A stretch of DNA of 31,459 nt from Phycisphaerales bacterium UBA1845 (GTDB lineage Bacteria > Planctomycetota > Phycisphaerae > UBA1845), in contig DDIR01000013.1 of NCBI GenBank assembly GCA_002338715.1, positions 1-31,459 on the forward strand, in the 5' to 3' direction. This document shows positions 15,628 through 24,051 of the stretch, in pieces (within the stretch, counting starts at the first letter, position 1; every line of letters begins with the position of its first letter). Position numbers and translations under genes: made by a program. The notes beneath the pieces were generated by a model. That model was not told the DNA's origin. It saw only the letters and a list, made by a program, of their open reading frames with translations, and did no database searches.

Positions 15628-17103
15628 TTAGAAGCTCCACGTCATGCCGGTCAGGAAAAATGAGCGTGACGATTGATCGCTGAAGGCGTCGCCGGGAAAG
15701 AACAGGCCGTATCGCGCAGTCCATGATAGATCGTTGGTGATTGCCCAACTGGCGTAGTAATCCATTTCCCAACCGAGGTAGCCCGATTGCAGGTCGGCTG
15801 TCGGATCGGATACGGCGCCGTCGCTGCGATTCTTCCAATAGAGAAACCAGTTGGTGCCGAGTTCGAGGCGGTCGAACGTCGGATCGCCTTCGAGCGGGAA
15901 GAACGATGCGCCAACCCGCCAGATGTGCATGTTGCTGAGGCGCGGGGCGAATGACAAACCGGTGTCGCGATAACCGAGTCCGACGAAACTGCTGTCGCGC
16001 ATGTCGCCGCGATTGCCGCCGGACGCATCGGTCGGACTGACGAGGCGATCGGGATCTCCGCTGGCGAAGATGTATTCGGTGGAAAGGCGCGGATGCTTGG
16101 GCACGTCAAAGAGGTATTCGAGTTCGATGTCGAACGCCCAGGCTTTGATCACGTCGCGCTTGTAGAACTCGCGGTGACCGTAGCTGCGGCCGCCTTCGTA
16201 AACCCACTCGGTCGAGTAAGCGAGGTTCTGGGCGAGTTCACCGGTCGAACCCAGACCGACGTAGACCGAATCGTAATCGTAGTCCTGTAGCCAGGTCGGG
16301 CGCGTTTCGCGGTTGTGGTCGCTTTGCCAGAAGACGTAGGCGAAAGGGCGGTGTTTTTCGAAGCCGAGGTAGCGCAGCTGGGTACCGAAGATCGCCCGTC
16401 GCGTCCGATCGGTCGGACGGGTCAGATCGAAGTCCTGACTGCTGCCGACGGTCTTGCCGGCCAACCCGGTGAGTTCCCACTGCGAATCGCTGTAGGTGAC
16501 GGCGACATGATCGAGGATGTCGGAGAGGGCTAGCCCGGTACCGAATTCGACGAGGTCGCGTCCGATCTTGGCTTTGAGGTTGAAGTCGATGTCGCGGTTG
16601 GCGTAGGCCCGCATCGCCCGCTGCAAATCGAATTGATAGAACCCGCGTTCGAGGTTGGCACCGTTCCAATCGTTGTCGTCGCCGTCGTACGAGTCGCCGG
16701 TGTTGAAGTCGAGGTAGCTGAGTCGGGTGCGGGCGTAGATTTCGTGAGCGCCCTGGTCGAATGCCATCCGTGTCCAGAGTCGCAGATCGTGACGTCGGAA
16801 AGTTCGTGAGCTTTCGATGCCGTCGTCGTAGATGAACAGGTTGAAGCTGTAGTTCCCGCCAAAATCGAAATCGACCTTTTGGGTGGCTGGCATCTCGCGG
16901 TCGATCTGCTCCCAGATCCGGTCGCGGACACCGCGTTGCTGGATGAGGAACGCGTCGGTGTCGCGGCCCGTTTGGGCGTGGGCGGTCGGTGTTGAAGCGA
17001 TCGACGCCGAGGTAATCACAGCCAACCCCGCCATCAGCCAGCGGCAGACCGGTTTGTGGGATCGTGTCGTGCCGATTCGGTGCAATTTATTTTGAGCAGC
17101 CAT
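15628..17103 (-). CDS. Outer-membrane beta-barrel protein, alginate-export-like porin
   Basis: 491 aa. A Sec signal peptide with a long basic N-region (1 to about 44, ending AHA) is followed by a sequence of alternating hydrophobic and polar residues rich in Tyr, Trp, Asp and Arg. The C-terminus ends in GMTWSF, with the terminal Phe typical of barrels inserted by BamA. The stretch D-L-R-L-W-T-R and Y-A-R-T-R-L, and later L-E-L-G-T-N-W-F-L-Y, recall the AlgE-like alginate export family, but that family link is tentative. ATG at 17103 with AGGA 6 nt upstream. First gene of a unit with the lipoprotein gene. Confidence 0.8.
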   Translation of the reverse strand: MAAQNKLHRIGTTRSHKPVCRWLMAGLAVITSASIASTPTAHAQTGRDTDAFLIQQRGVRDRIWEQIDREMPATQKVDFDFGGNYSFNLFIYDDGIESSRTFRRHDLRLWTRMAFDQGAHEIYARTRLSYLDFNTGDSYDGDDNDWNGANLERGFYQFDLQRAMRAYANRDIDFNLKAKIGRDLVEFGTGLALSDILDHVAVTYSDSQWELTGLAGKTVGSSQDFDLTRPTDRTRRAIFGTQLRYLGFEKHRPFAYVFWQSDHNRETRPTWLQDYDYDSVYVGLGSTGELAQNLAYSTEWVYEGGRSYGHREFYKRDVIKAWAFDIELEYLFDVPKHPRLSTEYIFASGDPDRLVSPTDASGGNRGDMRDSSFVGLGYRDTGLSFAPRLSNMHIWRVGASFFPLEGDPTFDRLELGTNWFLYWKNRSDGAVSDPTADLQSGYLGWEMDYYASWAITNDLSWTARYGLFFPGDAFSDQSSRSFFLTGMTWSF

Positions 17104-17455
17104 CCGTCGTCCTGGCAGATACGCACATTGTGAAATTGAAACGGGGCGTCGAGCGTCGTGAGGCCCTGTGAAGTGGGCATCGTCGCGTGAGAACGGGGAA
17201 AGATCAAGACTCTAATGTCGGTGTGGGTGATCGGTCATTTGAGCGATGGCGGGCGGAGTTGGCAGGCGAGGGGCTGGTTTCAGACTTGCCCAAAGAAACG
17301 GGCCTCGCCCTTTCGATCAAAAGGGCGAGGCCACTGAAAGGGGACACGACAGCTTTCACGTCGAATATAGGATTCAAAATTGAACGAAGTCAAATGCGAT
17401 AAAACAAGGGGTTTGCGCAGTCTTGGTGGGGTTGATTATCTGACGTCTTCGGAGG
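17104..17455. other. Intergenic region between the ubiB-like gene and the barrel gene
   Basis: 350 bp without a supported gene (the open frame at 17187-17402 has a poor composition). It contains the hairpin at 17301-17332 and presumably the promoter of the barrel gene; no clear -35/-10 pair is seen. Confidence 0.5.
17301..17332 (-). terminator. Strong hairpin downstream of the ubiB-like gene
   Basis: GGCCTCGCCCTTT (17301-17313), loop of 6, AAAGGGCGAGGCC (17320-17332): a perfect 13-bp stem. On the minus strand it is followed by CGTTTCTTT, so it can work as a terminator, 124 nt past the stop. Confidence 0.55.
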
Positions 17456-19153
17456 TCAGGACAATCGGCCGCTGCGATAGATCGCCCACAGCAGCCGAAT
17501 ACCGAGCAAACCCGCGACGAGGTAGCCCGCGACCCCGAACCATTGGATGTCGATGCCCAGCACCGGGAACTTGGCGTTGGTGCTGACCACGACGGAGCTG
17601 CCCACGATGATGGCTGCGATGACGACCGCAAACGACAGGCGATTGCTGGAGCGATCGAGTTCGTTGATCAGGCGGTCGAGGTTCTCGTGGCGAATGTTGA
17701 CCTGCCATTTGCCTTTGCCCACCCGTCGGAGGGCGGCCCGCAGTTGCGACGGGGCGGAGCGGATGATGCTGAAAAAGTGCCACAATGTGACACCCGTTGT
17801 GCGGAGGATTTTCTTGGGCGAGAAGCGCCCCGCGACCAGCTTCCGCACTTTGGGGCTGAGTTCGGCGACGAGGTCGAGTTCCGGGTCCAGTCGCAGCGCC
17901 ACGCCCGCGATCGTGATCAGCGTCTTGAGCACCATGACGAGTTCACGCGGAAGGGTGACGTTGTGCTGGCGGATGACGCCGGCGATTTCGGTGAAAATCG
18001 TCAGCAGGTTGAGTCGCTTGAGCGGTAGCCCATGGTACTTGTCGAGCAGGTTGCGCAGGTCGCGAACGAGTGCTTTCGGATCGGTTTCCGTTTCCACCGC
18101 GCTGAGGTCGTAAAGGACGTCGACGACGATCTGCGGTTCGCGATAGATCATCGCGACGACGATGATCACCAGTTGGCCGGCTAACTCGTCGCTGATCGTA
18201 CCGGTCTGCCCGAAATCGATGAGGCCGATGCGGGCGGGCGGGCTGATGAGGAAGTTGCCGGGGTGCGGGTCGGCGTGGAACATGCGCATGTCGAAGAACT
18301 GCTTGACGTACATGTCGACAAGGCGTTTTCCCAGCAGTTTTCGGTCGATTTCTTCATGACCGCCTTCGAGAATTCCTTCAAATCCTTCACCCCGAATCCG
18401 CCCGATCGTCAGGACGCTCGACGACGTCAGGTTCCAGTGGACGTGGGGAATGTGTACGTGCGAATCGTTTTCAAACGCCTCTTCGAATCGGGAGGTGGCT
18501 GACGCTTCGCTGATGTAGTCGACTTCCTGCTTCAAGAGCAGTTCAAATTCCTCGACGATCTGCACGGGGCGAATGCGGGCGAGTTCCGGTAACCACTGCT
18601 CCGCGGCGCCGGCCATCCATTTGAGTATGTGGAGATCCTGGTGGAGGATCTCTTCGATGTCGGGTCGTTTCACTTTGACGACGACGTTGTCGCCGTCCTT
18701 GGTTTGTGCGTGATAGACCTGCCCGATCGATCCGCTTGCGAACGGTTCCTTGTCGAATGACGCGAAGCACTGGTCGGGCGATTCGCCGATTTCGGTGGCG
18801 ATGATTGACCGGGCCAATTCGCTGTCAAAGGGTGGCACATGGTCCTGTAATTTGCGCAACTCGCGAAGAACATCTTCGGACGCAATGTCGGCGCGCGTCG
18901 AAAGGGTCTGTGCGAATTTGACGAAGGTTGGTCCCAATTCGCTGCAGACCGATGCGATTCTTTTTCCAAGCGAAACGGGCGGTGCGTTTACGGATTCGGC
19001 TTGGGCGCTGCGCAGAATCTTTCCCAGTGGGAGATAACGTCCGAGATTGATGCGTTCGACAACGTGACCGAAACCGTGGCGCGCCAGAACGCGGACAATC
19101 TGCTGGAGTCGGTTGAGTGTTCGAACGCTGGTGGTGAGTTGGAAGTATGGCAT
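17456..19153 (-). CDS. UbiB/AarF (ABC1) family atypical kinase
   Basis: 565 aa from the ATG at 19153 (a GTG at 19156 is in frame). Members resemble protein kinases and support ubiquinone or other lipid metabolism. The family layout is present: LGPTFVKFAQTLSTRAD (motif KxGQ, here K-F-A-Q, about 79-82), the Ala-rich loop (here ASGSIGQVY, from 139), invariant Lys in VVVKVKRPDI (about 160), HADPHPGNF (293-301), DFG (313-315), and two C-terminal membrane helices (about 505-525 and 535-555). The KxGQ glycine is Ala and the Ala-rich loop carries a Gly; in E. coli UbiB these are KFGQ and ASASIAQV. No quinone-synthesis gene is adjacent, so a gene name is not assigned. No ribosome site is seen. Confidence 0.92.
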   Translation of the reverse strand: MPYFQLTTSVRTLNRLQQIVRVLARHGFGHVVERINLGRYLPLGKILRSAQAESVNAPPVSLGKRIASVCSELGPTFVKFAQTLSTRADIASEDVLRELRKLQDHVPPFDSELARSIIATEIGESPDQCFASFDKEPFASGSIGQVYHAQTKDGDNVVVKVKRPDIEEILHQDLHILKWMAGAAEQWLPELARIRPVQIVEEFELLLKQEVDYISEASATSRFEEAFENDSHVHIPHVHWNLTSSSVLTIGRIRGEGFEGILEGGHEEIDRKLLGKRLVDMYVKQFFDMRMFHADPHPGNFLISPPARIGLIDFGQTGTISDELAGQLVIIVVAMIYREPQIVVDVLYDLSAVETETDPKALVRDLRNLLDKYHGLPLKRLNLLTIFTEIAGVIRQHNVTLPRELVMVLKTLITIAGVALRLDPELDLVAELSPKVRKLVAGRFSPKKILRTTGVTLWHFFSIIRSAPSQLRAALRRVGKGKWQVNIRHENLDRLINELDRSSNRLSFAVVIAAIIVGSSVVVSTNAKFPVLGIDIQWFGVAGYLVAGLLGIRLLWAIYRSGRLS

Positions 19154-19516
19154 CACGCATCAGTGTAATTAAATCTGGAAAAAGCCCTATAACTTCGGCG
19201 CTGATTTATGATTTCTGACAAAGTTCTGTGCGAATTCGCGAACCTGTGGGAATTCGCCAATGTGCCTTGGCCCCACGTAGCCGACACGGCTGGGAAGTGT
19301 GATTTTCAGTAAAAGGGCCGTGGATCGCGGGGGAATCTGGCGTGTGAAATCTTTCGAGAACCCCAAAAATCGGTCAAACAGCCGGGCGTAAGGGCCTATA
19401 GTTGGGGGAGACCGTGAGGCAGACGCCCTAGGGCGTGTTGCTAGGCTGCCATAAGTTCCTTTATGACAATGCCTTACGCTGGCCTTATTAGAATTATGTT
19501 TTGACGGCTTTTCTGG
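19154..19516. other. Gene-free region upstream of the dockerin-gene promoter
   Basis: No gene. A perfect 14-bp palindrome ACGCCCTAGGGCGT occurs near 19423-19436, flanked by AGGCAG and CTGCC that extend the pairing loosely. Otherwise nothing recognised. Confidence 0.4.
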
Positions 19517-19545
19517 TTGAATCGCGCATCTCGAAAGGGTATAAC
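19517..19545 (+). promoter_or_regulatory. Promoter for the dockerin-gene region
   Basis: TTGAAT (19517-19522), a 17-nt spacer and TATAAC (19540-19545). It predicts a transcript start near 19552, about 356 nt ahead of the ATG at 19908. Confidence 0.55.
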
Positions 19546-19575
19546 TGGCTACGTGGTGACGTGGGAAAGGAGCAC

Positions 19576-19701
19576 ATGCCCTGTACTCCGTTTATGCCCA
19601 CAGCCGATCAACGACTAACCATCGTAAGATCGGTGTCCCCGCAGAGACGCAAAAGACGTTTAACGCTGTGTCTGAAGTTTGAAGTAGATTGCAGTGCCTG
19701 A
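19576..19701 (+). CDS. Possible small ORF in the leader
   Basis: 41 aa from an ATG at 19576, with AAAGGAG 3 nt upstream (short spacing), ending TGA at 19699-19701. The product is Arg/Lys-rich (QRRKRR). No family recognised. It lies just downstream of the predicted transcript start, so it could be translated as a leader peptide. Low confidence; it may instead be the intact front half of a broken gene (see next entry). Confidence 0.3.
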   Translation: MPCTPFMPTADQRLTIVRSVSPQRRKRRLTLCLKFEVDCSA

Positions 19702-19816
19702 AGTAGATATTGTTGATTCGGGAGAAGTTGCCGAAGCGATCGATCAAGTTTTGTGGGCCGTTACCCGCAAGTCACGCTTGGTTGAAAGATCGGTATCCGA
19801 ATCAGGAGGGTCGTAA
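19694..19816 (+). CDS. Possible second small ORF, overlapping the first
   Basis: 40 aa from a GTG at 19694 to TAA at 19814-19816, overlapping the previous ORF by 8 nt. The sequence is acidic then basic (EVDIVDSGEVAEAIDQ), with protein-like composition. TGAAGTAGAT occurs at 19680 and 19699; removing one 19-bp unit would join this frame to the preceding one into a single product of roughly 75 residues. So it may be a translationally coupled leader ORF or the back half of a frameshifted gene. Confidence 0.3.
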   Translation: MPEVDIVDSGEVAEAIDQVLWAVTRKSRLVERSVSESGGS

Positions 19817-19907
19817 CAAGAAGCACTAACCAACGCAGTATGAATTGGGACTAACGCGCAACCATTGACTAACCCGTTTGTCTCAGTTTCCCACGGAGGA
19901 ACGTAAG

Positions 19908-21104
19908 ATGAAATTGTCGAAAGTATTGGCTTCAGCAGCTGCACTTGGATTGGCCGTACCCGTCATGGCCGACACTCTTGAGCTGCGCGTTGTTGGCGAC
20001 GGCGATGCTGCCTCAGTTGCAGGCGGTGGCGTTGTCAACGTTTACATTCAGGGTCGCATCCAGGGCGCCACTGATGATGGATTGGCCCTTTGGGGTGCAA
20101 ACCTTTCAGACGCTGGTGCAGGCAGCTTTGATGTGACCGGCGCTGTCCTCGATTCACCGGGTGGTGACATCGATCAGTTCAAGAAGAATCTTGGTCTCAC
20201 CAACCCCGCCGGCTACGGTGGAACCGCCATTGGTGGCAACCTGATTCAAATCGGTGGTGGCCAGAACACCATCGGTAACGCAGGCCCGACGCTCTTCCCG
20301 GTCGGTACTGTCGCAACGGACGTTGCAAATGGTTCGGCTTGGGTTGACCTCGCCACTGGTTCGATCGATACCTCGGCCGCAGCCCAGGACATCGTTCTCA
20401 CGCTCGACACCGGTTTTGCCAACACCTTGGCAGCCAACACCGGCCCCGTCTTCCCCGTCAATGCCGCAACGGTGAGCATTGTTGGCGATCTGACGATCAC
20501 CATTGGTGGTGGTGGCACCGATCTCGATTTCACGGGTGTTGCTTCAACCGGTAACCACAATGCCAACGGTTCATTCGGTGGTGGCGACCTTGACATCGCA
20601 ATCGACGCATCAAGCGCCAGCAAGCCCGGCTACATTGAACCGCGTCAGTTTGGTGCTGCAGGCAACCTGTACGTTCGCGTTGACTTCGCCGAAGCCATTA
20701 CCGGTGGTTCGGTTGTTTCAAACCCAGCACTCGGTGGCTTGACGGCAACCCCGAATGGCAACAGCCTCGACATCACGTTCGCTGCACCGGCCAACGGAAC
20801 CTGCTACAGCTTCGACGTTACCGGTACGACGAGCGCCAGCAACTCAGTTGGTGTAGGCAGTTCCGACACCGACTTCTGCATCTGCTACCAGGAAGGTGAC
20901 ATCAACTTTGACAGCTTCGTGAACGCGTCAGACCGTTCGGTCGTTACGCAGCCCGCGAACCTGTTCAACACGATGGACGCAATCGGCATCACGGGTCCGC
21001 AGGTCGACCTCAACCGTGACGGTATCATGAACGCGTCGGACCGTTCGATCGTTACGCAGCCGGCGAACCTGTTCAACGACTTCACGGCAGTGACGTGCCC
21101 GTAG
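19908..21104 (+). CDS. Exported protein with two C-terminal dockerin-type repeats
   Basis: 398 aa. ATG at 19908 with GGAGG 8 nt upstream; the open frame extends upstream to 19878, but the signal peptide starts here. Residues 1-21 are a Sec signal (ending VMA). The body is Gly-, Asn-, Thr- and Asp-rich, of beta type. The last 70 residues hold two Ca2+-binding dockerin-like loops, GDINFDSFVNASDR and VDLNRDGIMNASDR, each followed by S-V/I-V-T-Q-P-A-N-L-F. Dockerins bind cohesins in cellulosomes, but planctomycetes carry them on other secreted proteins, so cohesin partners here are unproven. The DNA of the two repeats is 45/48 identical. The PEP-CTERM gene follows. Confidence 0.85.
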   Translation: MKLSKVLASAAALGLAVPVMADTLELRVVGDGDAASVAGGGVVNVYIQGRIQGATDDGLALWGANLSDAGAGSFDVTGAVLDSPGGDIDQFKKNLGLTNPAGYGGTAIGGNLIQIGGGQNTIGNAGPTLFPVGTVATDVANGSAWVDLATGSIDTSAAAQDIVLTLDTGFANTLAANTGPVFPVNAATVSIVGDLTITIGGGGTDLDFTGVASTGNHNANGSFGGGDLDIAIDASSASKPGYIEPRQFGAAGNLYVRVDFAEAITGGSVVSNPALGGLTATPNGNSLDITFAAPANGTCYSFDVTGTTSASNSVGVGSSDTDFCICYQEGDINFDSFVNASDRSVVTQPANLFNTMDAIGITGPQVDLNRDGIMNASDRSIVTQPANLFNDFTAVTCP

Positions 21105-21120
21105 TTTTAAGTTCTTTCGG

Positions 21121-21151
21121 GTTTGCCCACGGCAGTGGGCCGTGGGCAAAC
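21121..21151 (+). terminator. Stem-loop between the dockerin and PEP-CTERM genes
   Basis: GTTTGCCCACGGC, loop AGTGG, GCCGTGGGCAAAC: a perfect 13-bp stem 16 nt past the stop. Only a weak T-rich tail (TCTTAATG) follows, so it may partly stop transcription or stabilise the upstream mRNA. Confidence 0.5.
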
Positions 21152-21237
21152 TCTTAATGTTGAAAGTTTCCGCAGTTTCGCGGAGATTCGAATCGTAAAC
21201 TTGCAAGTTTCGTTTTCCAAAAGGAGGAGTAGAACAA

Positions 21238-21927
21238 ATGAGGAAATTACTAGCAGTAGCATTGCTGGCAGCCATTGCAGCACCCGCCAGCGCAGCAACT
21301 TTGGGGTTGCGTTTTGTTGGTCCCAATGCTGGCGACGACACCAACGCGACGGTTAACGCCGGTGAAAGCGTTCAAGTAGAGGTGACCTGGGAATTCTCAA
21401 GCGCTAGCGACGCAGCAAACGGCTTGGGTAGCATTTCCTTCAACCTGACCGCGGCGCCTGAAAATCCAGCAGGTGGTTTGCAGGGTGACTTGGTCGCCAC
21501 GACTGCATTGGGTATGGACAACTATGGCACGACGCTTCCCAACTGGACCACAGGCGGAACCCCTGGTCTCGTCGGTGCTGTTCAGTGGGCCGCCGGTCAA
21601 AACCTGCCGGCAGACGCGGTCACTGCGGCTGGCGTGACTGTCCTGGGAACGTTTGACATCACTGGACTGGAACTGGGAACACATCAGTTCTACATTCAGC
21701 GCAATATCACCCAGTTCTCACCGGAACCGACGACCTCGCAGGCGATTTCGTACAGCTTCAATCCGGGTGGCGATGGTTACGCAAGCCAGTTCAACATTGG
21801 CAACGGCTTTGCCGGAACCAACACTGGTACTGGTGCCATCCCCATGACTGTCAACGTCACTCCTGAGCCCGCCGCTTTGGCGCTGCTCGCACTGGGTGGT
21901 GTTGCTGTTCTGCGTCGTCGCAGCTAA
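21238..21927 (+). CDS. PEP-CTERM exported protein
   Basis: 229 aa. The ATG at 21238 has a very strong AAGGAGGAG 8 nt upstream. Signal peptide at 1-19 (ending ASA), a beta-rich Gly/Thr/Asn body, and a C-terminal PEP-CTERM tripartite signal: TPEPAALALLALGGVAVLRRRS, where Pro-Glu-Pro is followed by a hydrophobic helix and an Arg cluster. Such proteins are processed by an exosortase and moved to the cell surface or matrix; no exosortase gene is in the window. It shares the class and position of the upstream dockerin protein, and the strong ribosome site suggests high expression. Ends at an intrinsic terminator. Confidence 0.92.
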   Translation: MRKLLAVALLAAIAAPASAATLGLRFVGPNAGDDTNATVNAGESVQVEVTWEFSSASDAANGLGSISFNLTAAPENPAGGLQGDLVATTALGMDNYGTTLPNWTTGGTPGLVGAVQWAAGQNLPADAVTAAGVTVLGTFDITGLELGTHQFYIQRNITQFSPEPTTSQAISYSFNPGGDGYASQFNIGNGFAGTNTGTGAIPMTVNVTPEPAALALLALGGVAVLRRRS

Positions 21928-21969
21928 GGCTGTCTAGATGCAAAGGAGTCGTTGATGTTTGTGCGACTC

Positions 21970-21987
21970 TTAAGGCGTAAGCCTTAA
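21970..21987. promoter_or_regulatory. Short hairpin ahead of the terminator
   Basis: TTAAGGC-GTAA-GCCTTAA, a perfect 7-bp stem, 42 nt past the PEP-CTERM stop and 14 nt before the terminator. Role unknown; it may guard the 3' end. Confidence 0.35.
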
Positions 21988-22001
21988 AGAATTATCAAAT
22001 T

Positions 22002-22042
22002 AGCGGAGTCGATCCATTCTTGGGTCGGCTCCGCTTTTTTTT
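22002..22042 (+). terminator. Strong intrinsic terminator after the PEP-CTERM gene
   Basis: Stem arms 22002-22015 and 22022-22035 pair at all 14 positions (two G-U), loop ATTCTT, followed by seven T. A classic Rho-independent terminator. Confidence 0.9.
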
Positions 22043-22472
22043 CGGGCTGTCCTGCGACACGTGACAAAGCGGATAATAGCAGGAGGTTCTGTCACGCTGT
22101 GGTCGATGTGATTGCTTGGCATCGCCAGTCGCACATGATTGAGCGGCTTAGGTAAATGGAATCGGCCATTGAATCTAAAAAGCTTTTGGTCCAAACGTAG
22201 CGGCGCGATAGCGTCGTCATTCCCGCGCAGGCGGGAATCCAGGGGCAGAACGAAGTCAATCCACGTGGGTATCGGCGCCCGTGCTGTAAAGAGTGGGCGA
22301 GCAAAACGCGACGCTTGGATTAAGATCGCTATCAACTGACAGAGCAGTTTGTTTCGTAGTCTTATGAAGGAAGCGGACGACAAGACTCCGCGAGGCATAC
22401 TGGCTTGGGGGCAATCCAGCCTCTTTGCGGCCGTCGTTGCCGCAGAGCCCGGGATACTGAGAGACAATAGCC
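22043..22472. other. Region upstream of the phosphoesterase operon
   Basis: 430 bp without a supported gene; the open frames on both strands are random-looking. It contains the ATTCCCGC repeat (22205-22242). No clear promoter was found for the operon at 22473. Confidence 0.5.
22205..22242 (+). repeat. ATTCCCGC-type hairpin repeat, left copy
   Basis: GCGATAGCG, CGTC, then ATTCCCGC-GCAG-GCGGGAAT (22219-22238) and CCAG. The core is of a type seen in many bacterial genomes (for example dRS3 of Neisseria). An inverted copy lies at 27249-27326, so the two bracket the three phosphoesterase genes. Confidence 0.75.
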
Positions 22473-24011
22473 ATGGCAGATCGTGAGACGTCCAGACGGT
22501 CGTTTATCGTGGGTGCGGGGGCGGCTGCCATCTGTGGCATCTGTGGGCTGCCACATATCGCGTGCAGGGAGGCGGATGGTGCGGGAGCCGAAGCACCTGT
22601 CAGGGCGAAGGGGAAGTTGCTGAAGTTGCTTGGCGTCGGCGAGGGGGTGTTCAGGCCGACGGCGGATGGCGCGACGATTCACTGGATTCCGAACGGTGAA
22701 GTTGAGTCGGAGCTTTTGACGGGCACGTCGGGCAATGACCTGAAGATCGTCCGTTCGGTTGTTTCAAGTGTCCCGGTCGAGTTACAAATCGATGGGTTGT
22801 CTGGTGCGGCGGAGGTATTCTGGAGCGCAAGGCACCGCCGCAAGGGTGAACAGAAGTGGGTGAATTCTCCGGTTCGGTCGTTCAAGACCTGCCGTCAGAA
22901 GGGTGAATCGTTTCAGGCTGCGCTGTTCGCGGATTCACATTTCTACAGTGTGCGCAATCGCGCCCAAAGTCTGGGCAATATCCAAAAGTGCATGAATGCG
23001 GTTCAAAAGGCGCGGCCAGATTTCTGCGTCTTTCTGGGGGACGAGGCTGGCGTTCAGTACGTGACCGACGAGAAGACCCAGGACCAGGCCTTGGCTCGCG
23101 AGCGATGGTTGAATTGGCGCGAATACATCGGACCACTGCTTTCCGAGGTGCCTTCGTTCCTGGTGCTCGGCAACCATGAAGGCGAAGCCGGTTTCTATCG
23201 GGATCAGGACCGGGCCCGTAAGGTGTTCCTGCAGCGGTGGGGAACCATCGAGCGCAAGCGGCATTACTTGAACCCGCTCCCTTCAACCTATGCCGAAGGT
23301 GGGGAAAACCAGAACTGGAAAGGCAACCAGAAATCGGGGGCAACCGGAGGCGCTGACGAAGGCAACTGTTCGCCGTTTCAGAACTACTTCGCATGGACCT
23401 GGGGAGATGCGCTCTTTGTTGTGCTTGATGTGCATCGATACACCAACCCTGGCAAATCGACGCCCGCTGTGCCGGAAGAATGGACGCTTGGGCGCACCCA
23501 GTTGAAGTGGTTGGAGCAAGTGCTCAAGAACAGCGACGCACGCTGGAAATTCGTCATCGCGCACCATGTCGTTGGAGGCTCGCGATGGGATTTGAATTGC
23601 AAAGTAGAGAAGTCGGGATATGCCTACGGACGCGGCGGTGCACGTTACGCGCGGGTGGGTGAGCAGGCAAAAGTCACGGACCTGATGAAGCGGTATGGCA
23701 GCCGGTTTTTTGTTTACGGGCATGATCATATTTTCGCACACCAGGAAGCAGAGGGAATCCACTTCGTGTGTTGTGGGCGGCCTACGAAGGTGCCGGGTGG
23801 CTGGGTGCAGGAAGAGGGATTTATTGAGGCGTATGGCGATTTTCGTGCGCGGGATCCGCACGATTTCTACCTTGATGTCGGTTACACAAAGCTGACTGTT
23901 TCACCAAGCGAAGTCGTATTTGAGTATATCAAGACCGGTATGGACCCCGAAGGCAATGAGAACACGGCTGCCAAGGTTGGGGATGTCGTTCATCGTGTTG
24001 TGGTGACTTAA
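22473..24011 (+). CDS. Tat-exported metallophosphoesterase (paralog 1)
   Basis: 512 aa. Twin-arginine signal SRRSFIVGAG (7-16), with Cys31 after a hydrophobic run, which may be lipidated but has no good lipobox. Residues 55-140 look like a beta-rich N-terminal domain like that of purple acid phosphatases. The calcineurin-like domain has D154-S-H156, G189-D190, G233-N-H-E236, H364/H365 and G416-H-D-H419, the full set of metal ligands, so phosphoesterase activity is likely. The GD motif is followed by EAG where most members have x-x-D. First of three tandem paralogs. The ATG has GAGAGA ahead but no strong ribosome site. Substrate unknown. Confidence 0.88.
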   Translation: MADRETSRRSFIVGAGAAAICGICGLPHIACREADGAGAEAPVRAKGKLLKLLGVGEGVFRPTADGATIHWIPNGEVESELLTGTSGNDLKIVRSVVSSVPVELQIDGLSGAAEVFWSARHRRKGEQKWVNSPVRSFKTCRQKGESFQAALFADSHFYSVRNRAQSLGNIQKCMNAVQKARPDFCVFLGDEAGVQYVTDEKTQDQALARERWLNWREYIGPLLSEVPSFLVLGNHEGEAGFYRDQDRARKVFLQRWGTIERKRHYLNPLPSTYAEGGENQNWKGNQKSGATGGADEGNCSPFQNYFAWTWGDALFVVLDVHRYTNPGKSTPAVPEEWTLGRTQLKWLEQVLKNSDARWKFVIAHHVVGGSRWDLNCKVEKSGYAYGRGGARYARVGEQAKVTDLMKRYGSRFFVYGHDHIFAHQEAEGIHFVCCGRPTKVPGGWVQEEGFIEAYGDFRARDPHDFYLDVGYTKLTVSPSEVVFEYIKTGMDPEGNENTAAKVGDVVHRVVVT

Positions 24012-24051
24012 AGAATTGCAAGAACTGTCCTGACACATCGAGACGCAGTTG

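Noticed and set aside
15053..15838. Longer version of the lipoprotein starting at 15838
   Set aside because: The extension overlaps the barrel gene and hides the lipoprotein signal that begins at 15622.
19620..19690. Possible c-di-GMP riboswitch because of GACGCAAA in the leader
   Set aside because: Only that octamer fits; the flanking helices and the rest of the conserved core are absent.
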